64,000 nucleotides of DNA, taken from contig MCFH01000027.1 of NCBI GenBank assembly GCA_002104945.1, positions 215,001-279,000 of the forward strand, read 5' to 3'. Shown here piece by piece: positions 1-8,711 of this stretch. The translations under genes and the position numbers were made by a program. Each line of letters starts with the position of its first letter. The first letter of the stretch is position 1. The notes under the pieces are model-generated. The model searched no databases and had not been told where the DNA came from. It saw nothing but the letters and a program-made list of their open reading frames with translations. Source of the stretch: Piromyces finnis (lineage: Eukaryota; Neocallimastigomycota; Neocallimastigomycetes; Neocallimastigales; Neocallimastigaceae).

Positions 1-669
1 ATTTTGATAAGTTTTATTTTCCTGTGGATGTATCGAGTTAGAGTTCGAATTATATAGTTTTGTTGTTTTATTTGTACTGTTATAAACATTCTTTTGTGAT
101 TGTGATGGCCTTTGATCATTTTTATTTTTATTCCGGTTGTCCTCTATTATATTATATAATCTTTCCTTTTTCGAAGTTATCTTCATTGCTTCTTCTAGAG
201 TATTTGGCTCTTCTTCTAATAGTTTTTCATATATTCTAGTCCAATTTCTAAAGGCATTAACGTAATATGAAGCTATTATCTCTTCTGGAATTGACGTAGA
301 TTTTGTGGCTTCGTTCAAAATATTCATAAATCTCAAATCAAAGTCGCATATCTTTTCTCCTTTTCTTATACTTAGAGAAGATAAATCCAATATCTTAGAG
401 TTCTTTGCTGAACTTCTTTTAAAATAGTTATTTAAATTATTTATTATTGTATTATACGAGTCAGGTGTACTCTTGTTTAATCCGTTTAACACGATAGTCC
501 TAGCCTTTTGTTCTGTTAACGGTAGTAAAAATTTTATTTTATCCTTTTCTTCTATGTCATTAGAAGTACACCAGTACTCAAATTCAAACTTCCAATCTAC
601 AAATTTGGTTTTTCCATTTCCCAAAATTGGAAGTCTTGAAAAGGTTAACGTTTTTGTAGAAGTATCCAT
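1..669 (-). CDS. Ty3/gypsy Gag, N-terminal part, runs off left edge
   Basis: Read on the minus strand, an ATG at 669-667 opens 223 codons without a stop up to the window edge, so the C-terminus is missing. The protein begins MDTSTKTLTFSRLPILGNG and contains W-x-F-E-F, a run rich in charged helical residues and a low-complexity Asn/Ser/Gln tail. This parallels the plus-strand Gag at 7718-8686 (start, PILG, DWEF, and NAFRN followed by LLE-EP) at clearly lower than identical similarity, so it belongs to a related but different family. It is the structural capsid protein of an LTR retrotransposon. A primer-binding site and LTR end lie upstream at 1293-1311, confirming orientation. The zinc knuckle expected at the C-terminus lies outside the window. 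Confidence 0.85.
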   Translation of the reverse strand, partial: MDTSTKTLTFSRLPILGNGKTKFVDWKFEFEYWCTSNDIEEKDKIKFLLPLTEQKARTIVLNGLNKSTPDSYNTIINNLNNYFKRSSAKNSKILDLSSLSIRKGEKICDFDLRFMNILNEATKSTSIPEEIIASYYVNAFRNWTRIYEKLLEEEPNTLEEAMKITSKKERLYNIIEDNRNKNKNDQRPSQSQKNVYNSTNKTTKLYNSNSNSIHPQENKTYQN

Positions 670-790
670 TATTTTTGTATATCTTATCGAATTATTTATA
701 TAATAATAACTTATATTTTCTTAATATTAATATTTTATGATACTTCTTACTGTATGTTAATAGTAATAATATTGTTATTCTTTTTACTAT

Positions 791-839
<49 letters not shown>

Positions 840-1031
840 TTATTTAAATTAATTGTATGAATGATAATTTGTTAAACTTATCCTAATTGAATATAGTAAT
901 TAATAATTGATACTGAAATCTTTATATATAATATTTGAGTGATATTTGAATATAATATTTTATAATATTTGAATGATGTTTGCATATAATTTTTCTAATA
1001 TTTGAATATTATTTTGAATTATTTTGAATAT

Positions 1032-1071
<40 letters not shown>

Positions 1072-1292
1072 ATTTAAATGATATTTGAATATAATTTTTT
1101 TATAATATTTGCATATTATTTTGAATTTTACTTTGAATATGATATATTAATAATATTTAAATGATATTTGAATAAGCTTTTTAAAACATAGGTTCTTAAT
1201 CTTGTCTTTTGAGTATGTAATACCTATATATATAAATATAAATGTATAAATTTGTTAGTAAAAGAAAATTTTATATTACTCTTACCGGGTTA
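670..1292 (-). other. Untranslated leader of the minus-strand retrotransposon
   Basis: This AT-rich stretch lies between the Gag start and the primer-binding site. It holds two long T tracts on the plus strand (about 787-836 and 1027-1066), which are A tracts in the element's own transcript. The plus-strand element has the same arrangement (A tracts at about 6062-6110 and 6314-6362), so A-rich leaders seem to be a family trait. No reading frame is visible. Confidence 0.6.
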
Positions 1293-1310
1293 AAATGGAT
1301 TCTCCACCAT
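1293..1310 (-). promoter_or_regulatory. Primer-binding site of the minus-strand element
   Basis: On the minus strand the sequence is TGGTGGAGAATCCATTTT, one A after an LTR end of the form TTGTAACA. TGG followed by a tRNA-3'-end complement directly after the LTR is the standard minus-strand primer site of LTR retrotransposons. The plus-strand element has the same one-A spacing at 5681-5683. Which tRNA primes is not resolved. Confidence 0.7.
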
Positions 1311-1332
1311 TGTTACAATGTTATATATTTCT

Positions 1333-1586
1333 TATTTATAATTAAATATTTGTTTATAACAAAACATAATTAAAGAAGATAAATTAAAGTTTATATTAAT
1401 AGAAAAATATAAATAATCTTTTAATTCCTTTATTTAAACATTATTATTAGTATAGTTAATAATCATAAACACATTATTTTTTAATAAAATTTAACTAATA
1501 AAATAGTTATTAATAAAACATTTTATTTTTTATAGATTTTGTGTTTTAATAAAACAAATTATTTATTTTTTTTTTTTTTTTTTTTG
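1333..1586. repeat. Direct repeat, copy 1 (LTR body)
   Basis: These 254 bp recur at 4915-5167 with no difference that I can see except one T in the terminal T tract (20 against 19). The match starts at ATTTATAATTAAATATTTG and ends with the T tract plus one G. To its right the truncated pol begins immediately. Confidence 0.85.
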
Positions 1587-4500
1587 AATCCACAAGACAT
1601 AGAAAAAACATCCTTTACAACTAAATTCGGAAACTACAACTTTCGCGTCATGCCATTTGGACTAACAAATGCACCAGCATCCTTCCAACGCGAAATGAAC
1701 AGAATTTTACTACCTCTTATAGGAGACTGTCTATTCGTTTACATCGACGATATCGTAGTCTATTCGAAAAATCTACAGGAACACTTACAACACTTAAGAA
1801 AAGTCTTCAAAATATTTGCAAAAAACAACTTATCTGTAAACTTACAAAAATGTAAATTTTTCCAAACCTCAGTAGAAGTCTTAGGACACGTGCTTACTCC
1901 AGAAGGATTAAAAACCGTTCCTAACAAAGTACAAAACCTAGCACTTTGGGACATTCCAAAGGATATTAAAGAACTTAGATCATTTTTAGGACTTGCAAGC
2001 TACTACAGGAAGTTCATCCAAAACTTTGCAAAAAAGGCAAAACCACTTTTTAACTTACTGAAAAAGGATCAAAAATTTATATGGGACAATGAATGTAACG
2101 ATGCTTTCGAAGAAATAAAGCAATGCTTACTTTCAGATCCTATACTTGCATATCCGGACTTTAACAAAGATTTTATAATAAGAACAGATGCCTCTACAAA
2201 AGGAATCGGAGGTGTTCTACTTCAAAGGGAAGAAGATGGAGTAGAACATCCAATATGCTGTATTAGTAGAACACTTTCGTCTTCTGAAAAGAATTACTCT
2301 GTAACCGATCTAGAAGGACTAGGAGTAATATATAGTCTAAGGAATTTCAGACCTTATATAGTAAGTGGTAAAGAAAAAATAATCATAATAACTGATCATA
2401 AACCATTATTAGGTTACTTCAAGAAAGGTATCCCAACCAAGGGCAGACATGCACGATGGATAGAAGAATTCTATAAGTATAAAGTCGATCTTAAATATGA
2501 AAAAGGAAAACAAAATGTATTTGCTGACGCTCTATCAAGGCTACCATCTAAAAACTGTAAAAGTATAAAATTTAAAACAGATTTCATACTTAAAACAAAA
2601 CAATTTTTATTAACACAAAAATAAAAAAATAAAACATTAAATTTTTATTTTAAAAATCATTTTATTTAAAACTCTTAAAAAGATTATTAACTATATAATA
2701 GTTAATAATTAAAAAATTGAAAATAACAATTACATCGATTTAACAAATAAAAATTACATGTATTTATATTTTTTCATAATTATATTCTAATATATTATTC
2801 TATTTAAATAAACATATATTTAATATAAAATAAACAAAACTAATTTAATTAAATAATAAAATAACAGAACTAAACTAAACTAATTCATTATACTTTTAAT
2901 TCAATTTGAGTAAACTCAAAATTGAATAAAGCCCATGTATTTTCTATAAATTAATTTAATATTATCAATACTATTCTTAATATATTTCCTATTGAAATAT
3001 AAATAAATCTATTTTTAAAACTAAGTTAAAATTATTAAACTATTCTAAATTTAAATAAAAAAGTATAATCTATTCTAAAATTAAATAAAAAGTATTTGAA
3101 AAATATTTTAATTATTTAAAATATTTGAAATATTTAAATTTAATTAAAATTCTTTTATTCCTTAAACTTAAATATTTATCTTAATTTAAATTTAACGGAA
3201 TTATTATAAAATAATTTATTATTAAATTATTCCATAAAATTTACTCAAAAATTTTATAATCAGTTTTACTAAATATTAATTTATTATTTAATAATTAATA
3301 ATTAATTATTAAATAATCTAAAGATATATTATATCTTTACAAAAACAATGAAGTTACCTTATGTATAAATGCTATCCTCAGTGAATTTAATCCCAAAGAC
3401 TTAGACCTTCCAGAAGGAATAATAAAATACTTCAAGAAAAATTATCAAGTCGTTGATAATACACTATACTATAAAAAGAATGAACTCTACCTAAAAGTAT
3501 TAATCAAAGATGAAGATAAAAAAGACATTATAAATAGAGCACACCAAGTAGGCCATGAAGGTGCAGAGAAGACAGTAAATAGAATCATGCAATCCTACTA
3601 TTGGCCAGGAATATGGAACGATGTAAAAATGTGGGTAAAATCTTGCCACAAATGCCAACTATTCCGACCTAAGCCATTACCAAAAAACACCGCTACCAAT
3701 ATTACACCTATTGAAAGACCGTTCGTACGGGTAGGTTTGGATATAATAGGACCGCTACCCATAACTAAATCAGGTAATGCTTACATTATTACCCTAGTAG
3801 ATTATTTCACCAAGTGGGTCGAGGCTAAAGCCATCCCTAACACCAAATCAGAAGAAGTAATTAAATTTCTAACTGAAGTAATAGCTAGACACGGACCCCC
3901 AGAAATCATAATAACAGATAATGGAAGTTCTTTTATATCTGAAATAACCAAAATGATGATAGATCTTTATGGTTCATGGGTTCATTATGTATCACCTCAC
4001 CATCCAGAATCTAATGGAATGATAGAAAACCGGAATCGCGAAATCGGAAAAACATTAAGACTCTTAATTGAAAATGAAATAGAATGGGACGTATGTCTTC
4101 CTTCCGCACTTTGGGCCTTACGTACTACCAGAAATTCTAAAACAAAATTTAGCAGTTTTGAATTGCTATACGGTAGAAAAGATACTTGGCCAATGGAGAT
4201 AATGTTTCCAGATTTCCCTAAAGACGCTGAAGAATCCGAAGAAGAATATATATTCAGAAGATTCTTAAGACATCAGAGATGGGTTAAAGAAGCGACTGAA
4301 TACTCAGATAAAGCAAATAAATATTGGGAACATCGAATGGGTTTTTCGAAAGCACTCAAGAAGAAATATCAACCTGGCGATCTAGTAATGATAAGACTTA
4401 TTGGAAGAAGCAAATTAGATCCGTATTTCTACGGCCCCTTTAAGGTAGTACAGAAACCAAAATTTAATACTGTTGTACTAGAAGATCCTCAAACAGGCGA

Positions 4501-4591
4501 GCTATTAAATCGTAATGTACATATAAAGAACATTTATCCATATGTAATACAAGAAGAAAATCTGACTTCAAGGGACGAAGTCAAATCTTAG
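1586..4591 (+). pseudogene. 5'-truncated Ty3/gypsy pol (RT-RNase H-integrase), split by a solo LTR
   Basis: Coding similarity starts abruptly after a T tract in the middle of the reverse transcriptase palm (NPQDIEKTSFTTKFGNY). The protease and N-terminal half of RT are missing. RT retains the catalytic motif VYIDDIVVYSK and RNase H retains RTDAST, TDLEGLG, ITDHKPLL and ADALSR. The frame is interrupted exactly after a codon at 2555 by a 786-bp LTR. It resumes at 3342-3347 and runs open through integrase with the HHCC zinc finger (HQVGH, CHKC), catalytic D, D and E (GLDIIGP, TDNGSS, GMIENRNRE) and a GPFKVV C-terminal module, ending at TAG 4589-4591. Apart from the insertion no stop or frameshift was found. 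It encodes nearly the same protein as pol at 8683-12528 but with very different synonymous codons, many ending in C. Confidence 0.85.
2556..3341. mobile_element. Solo LTR inserted in pol (786 bp)
   Basis: The insert runs from TGTAAAAGTATA to ATATCTTTACA, giving TG...CA ends with an imperfect terminal inversion, and is flanked by the 5-bp direct repeat AAAAC (2551-2555 and 3342-3346). It contains no reading frame. The clean 5-bp target duplication and TG/CA ends identify a solo LTR left by recombination of a complete retroelement. Orientation cannot be decided. Confidence 0.8.
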
Positions 4592-4603
4592 CCGCCAAGG
4601 TAT

Positions 4604-4914
4604 TGATATAAGGCAAACTTAAATGATTATAAAAACAACAATAATTATTAATGAAGAAATAAAATTATATAAGTAAGTTCTAATTAACAATTTAATATTA
4701 AACTTAAAAACAAATTTATAATAAATAAATAAATAAGATAAAATTAAATGTAGAAATAAATTAATAAATATTAAAATAATAATTCAAAACAAAGTTAAAT
4801 TTAGTTATAATTAATTAGTATTTAAGTAAAAAATAAATAAATAAACAAATAATTATTTTTAAAATTCCGATATTATTAACATGTAAATAAACTATAATGT
4901 AATTAATAATTAGA
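4604..4914 (+). repeat. Putative 3'-LTR fragment of the truncated pol element
   Basis: Just downstream of the pol stop, after CCGCCAAGGTAT, the sequence TGATATAAGG occupies the place where the 3' LTR should begin. The complete element has TGATAAATAATG at the same place. The stretch is very AT-rich, non-coding, and is cut off where the LTR-body repeat starts at 4915. Confidence 0.4.
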
Positions 4915-5167
4915 TATTTATAATTAAATATTTGTTTATAACAAAACATAATTAAAGAAGATAAATTAAAGTTTATATTAATAGAAAAATATAAATAATC
5001 TTTTAATTCCTTTATTTAAACATTATTATTAGTATAGTTAATAATCATAAACACATTATTTTTTAATAAAATTTAACTAATAAAATAGTTATTAATAAAA
5101 CATTTTATTTTTTATAGATTTTGTGTTTTAATAAAACAAATTATTTATTTTTTTTTTTTTTTTTTTG
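4915..5167. repeat. Direct repeat, copy 2 (LTR body)
   Basis: This is the second copy of the 254-bp repeat at 1333-1586. On its right it continues into the authentic LTR terminus at 5168-5256. On its left it abuts the putative LTR fragment of the truncated pol element. Confidence 0.85.
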
Positions 5168-5260
5168 TTACAAATTATTATCACTTTTAATAACTTCAAG
5201 TTATTAAATTAAGATAATAATAAGTTATTATATAAGAAATATATAACATTGTAACATTTT

Positions 5261-5681
5261 TGATACGTAGAAAAATATTATCTTAATTCTATAAATGAAT
5301 ATAGAAAGTGATAATATTTGTATCTAAAAAATAATATTTAATAAATAAAATTTAAAGAAAATAAAAATACATGTAAATATTCTTATTTTAATCATTATTA
5401 TTATTATTAATAAAGAAATATTATATAGTTAGATTAATATTTTATAATTTTAATAATCACTTTTATACTTAAATAAATAAAATTTTAAATATTTAAATAT
5501 TAGAAAAACAAGTGTTTCTAATAAAACAATTTAGTGTTTTAACAAAACAATTTTATTAATTTTTATAAAAACGATTTTAAATCTTAATCAATATAACTTA
5601 TATAGTTATAACAAAAGATATAATATAATAATCACTTTTTGAAGTAAAATTCAAAATTAAGATTATTATCAAATTATATCA
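5261..5681 (+). repeat. 5' LTR, short form
   Basis: It starts TGATACGTAG after TTTT and ends TTATATCA, one A before the primer-binding site. From about 5345 it matches the 3' part of the LTRs ending at 13352, 15290 and 20173. Its first 85 bp instead match the unit starting at 20177, and include a hairpin with TATTATC/GATAATA and TTCTATA/TATAGAA stems. Confidence 0.7.
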
Positions 5682-5682
5682 A

Positions 5683-5700
5683 TGGTCCTTCGAACCGGAG
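5683..5700 (+). promoter_or_regulatory. Primer-binding site of the plus-strand element
   Basis: TGGTCCTTCGAACCGGAG follows the 5' LTR end by one base. It begins TGG, the complement of a tRNA CCA end, and would be where the tRNA primer starts minus-strand DNA synthesis. It differs from the site of the minus-strand element, so the two families probably use different primer tRNAs. Confidence 0.75.
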
Positions 5701-6058
5701 AATCAAAATAAGGTAAATATATAAATTTTCTTTATATAAAAATTTCATATAGAATAGTAAAATATTCTATGAAATTAATTAAATAATTAAGTTATAATAG
5801 TATAGAATAGATAGTTAATAGAATAGTTAAATATTCTCAATATTTTATCTATTTAGAAATTATAACTTATTAAATAATAAAATAATATTAAAATAATAAA
5901 TCAACATTCAATATTGAAATATTATTTAAATATTATTAAATCAATATTAAAATAAAATAAATAAATTATAATACTTAATAGTATAGTATTAATATAGTAA
6001 ATTGATATATAAACATTATATATTAGATAAAATATATAGATATTTTAAATAAGAAAAG

Positions 6059-6112
<54 letters not shown>

Positions 6113-6311
6113 GTATAGAAAAATTATTAGATAAATAGATTGATAATATTATAAATAAGATAGTTGAAAGAATTAATTATAATAATAAAATAGGTATATA
6201 TACATTAGATATATATACATAAAAATAAATATATAATAAAAATAAATCAAAATAATAATAAATAAAGATTTAAGTATATATATATAAAAAATATATATAC
6301 ACCAAACAAAC

Positions 6312-6371
<60 letters not shown>

Positions 6372-7717
6372 ATAAAACTTTATAAATAAAAATACTTGTA
6401 AAAATATACTAGGAGCGTATAGAGCTCATATACAGAGTTTCAGTGTATAATTAACTAGTTTCAGTTGGTTAGAAACTATAGCTGTTAATCACTGAAGTAT
6501 TTGTAAAAGTAGGACGAGTGTGAATAGCACGCTTACTTGGGGGAAGGGATTGTTAGTGTGATAAAAAGCACGCAATACAGGACTCTCAAGTTGAATACTT
6601 TTGTGAACTCTGGCGAATAAGGAACTTTAGTCACCGAAGGCTAAAGGTTTGTCGTGAAGGTAAAGCGACATAAAAATATATAGTTTAAATTTATTTTGAG
6701 GTCTAGTATATCACCTCTAGTTAGTAGCTTTTGCCGGTTAATTAAATTGTTGTAAGGCACTAAAAAGCGAAAAATAAATCCTGTAAATAAAGTTTTATAT
6801 TTAATTATTTTTTTTTAAAAAAAAAAAAGAAAAAGAAATACATAAATTATAATTATAAATTAATAATTATAATTTATAAATTAAAGATAAAAATTATTTA
6901 ATTATAAAATATAATCATCGGTCAAATAAAATTAAAAGTATTGTTATAAATTTTAAATAATAAAAGCAATAATATTGAGTTGTCTTTTTAGTTAATTTTC
7001 AGCGAAAAATAACTTTTGTTTATCTTTTCGGTTAATTAATTACTAAGATAATTAAAGTGTTTTATAGTAAGTTAGTAAGAGTGCAGTTTTATCACATATC
7101 GTGGGGGAGTAGAGCGCTAACTAATAAGTAAATATTACACCACTTAATATTTATGACGGTTAGTTAGTGGAGGTCGAAAGGCACGGTGACGAAACTGTCG
7201 GGTACTCTGAAGGTACTATTATAACATAATCAATATTATTTTCTGCTTTATAATAAAGAAATAAAAATAAACATCCTACTCTAAATTAAATATTTTTTTT
7301 AACAATACTAATATATAAATAACTTAATATAAATAAAATATATTCTTAACATTTTCTCAAAAAAAAAAATAAAATCTTCTTAATTACAATAAAACTAAAG
7401 CAAGTGTCTACAAGTGTTTACAAACAACAACCAATTACTCCTTTTATATTACATTATATAAACGTTATATAAGATTATATTTTATTAATAACAGTAATAA
7501 ATAAAATACCTGTAAATAAAATTATATTATTGTAAATAAAGACTATTGTAAATAAAAACATATTACTGTACTTATAACTAAATTATTGTAAATAAAGATT
7601 GTTGTAAATAAAAACATATTATTGTTCTTATAACTAAATTATTGAGAATAAATAAAAATTGAGTTTTTAAATAAAATATTAAAATAAAATTAAATAAAAT
7701 AAAAATAAAAAGTAATA
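5701..7717 (+). other. Long structured leader of the retrotransposon
   Basis: These two kilobases separate the primer site and gag and have no reading frame. Two A tracts (about 6062-6110 and 6314-6362) bracket AT-rich sequence. From about 6408 to 6670 and again from 7080 to 7215 the composition becomes markedly more GC-rich and rich in short inverted repeats, for example the ACTTTAG...CTAAAGG stem near 6620-6650. Such islands in an otherwise 15-20% GC leader suggest conserved RNA structure for packaging, dimerisation or internal ribosome entry. That role is inferred only. Confidence 0.5.
7117..7167 (+). other. Two-stem hairpin in the retrotransposon leader
   Basis: CTAACTAA (7117-7124) pairs with TTAGTTAG (7160-7167), and inside it TAAATATT (7129-7136) pairs with AATATTTA (7146-7153), giving two stacked 8-bp stems. 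It sits within the GC-richer leader island about 550 nt upstream of gag. Confidence 0.5.
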
Positions 7718-8686
7718 ATGGATAATACTACTAAAGGTATTACCTTTAATAGAATACCTATTTTGGGTTCAACAAAGGTTGAATTTGATGATTGGGAATT
7801 TTCTTTCAAACATTGGTGTAATTTATATAAGGTACCAGAACAAGAAAAGTTAGAATACCTTATATCATTAACTACAGGTACAGCTAGAACAATTGTAGTT
7901 AATGCATTAAATAAAGAAACACCAGATGATTATAATACCATCATCAAAAACCTTAAAAGTCATTTTAAAGGTTCAGTACCAAAGAATTCTAGATTATTAG
8001 AATTGTCTACTATTACAATAAAGAAAAATGAAAGTGTATCTGAATTCAATATTAAATTTGACTCTTTAATAAATAAAACAAACTTAAAAATGTCAAATGA
8101 AATCATATTGTCCTACTATATTAATGCTTTTAGAAACCTTACTAAAACTTACGAAGCACTTTTAGAAGCTGAACCAAAAAGTTTAGAAGAAGCCAGAAAC
8201 ATTACTATTAAGAAAGAGAAAATTTTCAATATAGTTGAAGAAAATAGACCAAAAATAAGAACTTCCATTAATTCTAGAAGGTCTCCAAATGATAATAATG
8301 CACAAAGAAATAATGATAGAGCATATTCAAATAATTTTAATAGTTATAACCGAATGAATAACAATAACACTACTCAAAATAGTTTTAAAAATTATAATAA
8401 TAGAAATTATACTAATAACTACAGAAATAATAATTATAATAGTAATATTCAAAATAATAACTACAATAATGATAACAATAATTATTCAAGATTTAATAAT
8501 ATTAATCAAAACGTTGAGCAAAGAAAAAGTACCTTAAAATACCCACAAAATAATGATGATGAGTTAAAAGAAATAACTCAAAAGCTTGCTGACCTAAAAA
8601 TTAATGTTTGCTTAAATTGTAAAAGAATAGGTCATACTACGAATGATTGTCCAGAATTAGTTGACGAATACAATCATTTAAACTAA
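7718..8686 (+). CDS. gag: Ty3/gypsy Gag polyprotein
   Basis: This is a 322-residue Gag. The N-terminal half is a helical capsid-like region (FDDWEFSFKHW; KSHFKG...KNSRLLELS; YYINAFRN). A low-complexity Asn/Tyr/Arg linker follows at roughly residues 185-270. The C-terminus carries one CCHC zinc knuckle, CLNCKRIGHTTNDC (C-x2-C-x4-H-x4-C), the nucleic-acid-binding motif of nucleocapsid. It would assemble virus-like particles that package the element's RNA. The ATG at 7718 is the first in frame and follows an A-rich stretch. The stop codon TAA directly follows a slippery heptamer, so a fraction of ribosomes should continue into pol. Confidence 0.93.
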   Translation: MDNTTKGITFNRIPILGSTKVEFDDWEFSFKHWCNLYKVPEQEKLEYLISLTTGTARTIVVNALNKETPDDYNTIIKNLKSHFKGSVPKNSRLLELSTITIKKNESVSEFNIKFDSLINKTNLKMSNEIILSYYINAFRNLTKTYEALLEAEPKSLEEARNITIKKEKIFNIVEENRPKIRTSINSRRSPNDNNAQRNNDRAYSNNFNSYNRMNNNNTTQNSFKNYNNRNYTNNYRNNNYNSNIQNNNYNNDNNNYSRFNNINQNVEQRKSTLKYPQNNDDELKEITQKLADLKINVCLNCKRIGHTTNDCPELVDEYNHLN

Positions 8687-8711
8687 ATAATGGGAGTAAG
8701 CAATCTCCCAT
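8677..8711 (+). promoter_or_regulatory. -1 ribosomal frameshift signal at the gag/pol junction
   Basis: The last Gag codons are T TTA AAC TAA: the slippery heptamer TTTAAAC occupies 8677-8683 in the correct frame (x-xxy-yyz). Six nucleotides later a perfect 7-bp hairpin follows, ATGGGAG (8690-8696) with CTCCCAT (8705-8711) and an 8-nt loop. Slippage by -1 enters the frame that is open from 8659 through the whole of pol. The heptamer type, spacing and stem match known -1 frameshift elements. Confidence 0.85.

Larger units (their letters stand above)
1311..5256 (-). mobile_element. LTR of the minus-strand element, split by a 3.6-kb insert
   Basis: The two outer ends, 1311-1334 and 5233-5256, are a perfect 24-bp inverted repeat starting TGTTACAATG. 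The left end abuts the primer-binding site. The right end is followed by TTTT and then TGATAC. Without the insert the LTR would be about 366 bp (1311-1586 plus 5168-5256). The insert is a truncated pol plus a second copy of about 254 bp of the LTR itself. The unusually long perfect terminal inversion could also fit a different element type, but the adjacent primer-binding site and gag favour an LTR. Confidence 0.6.
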
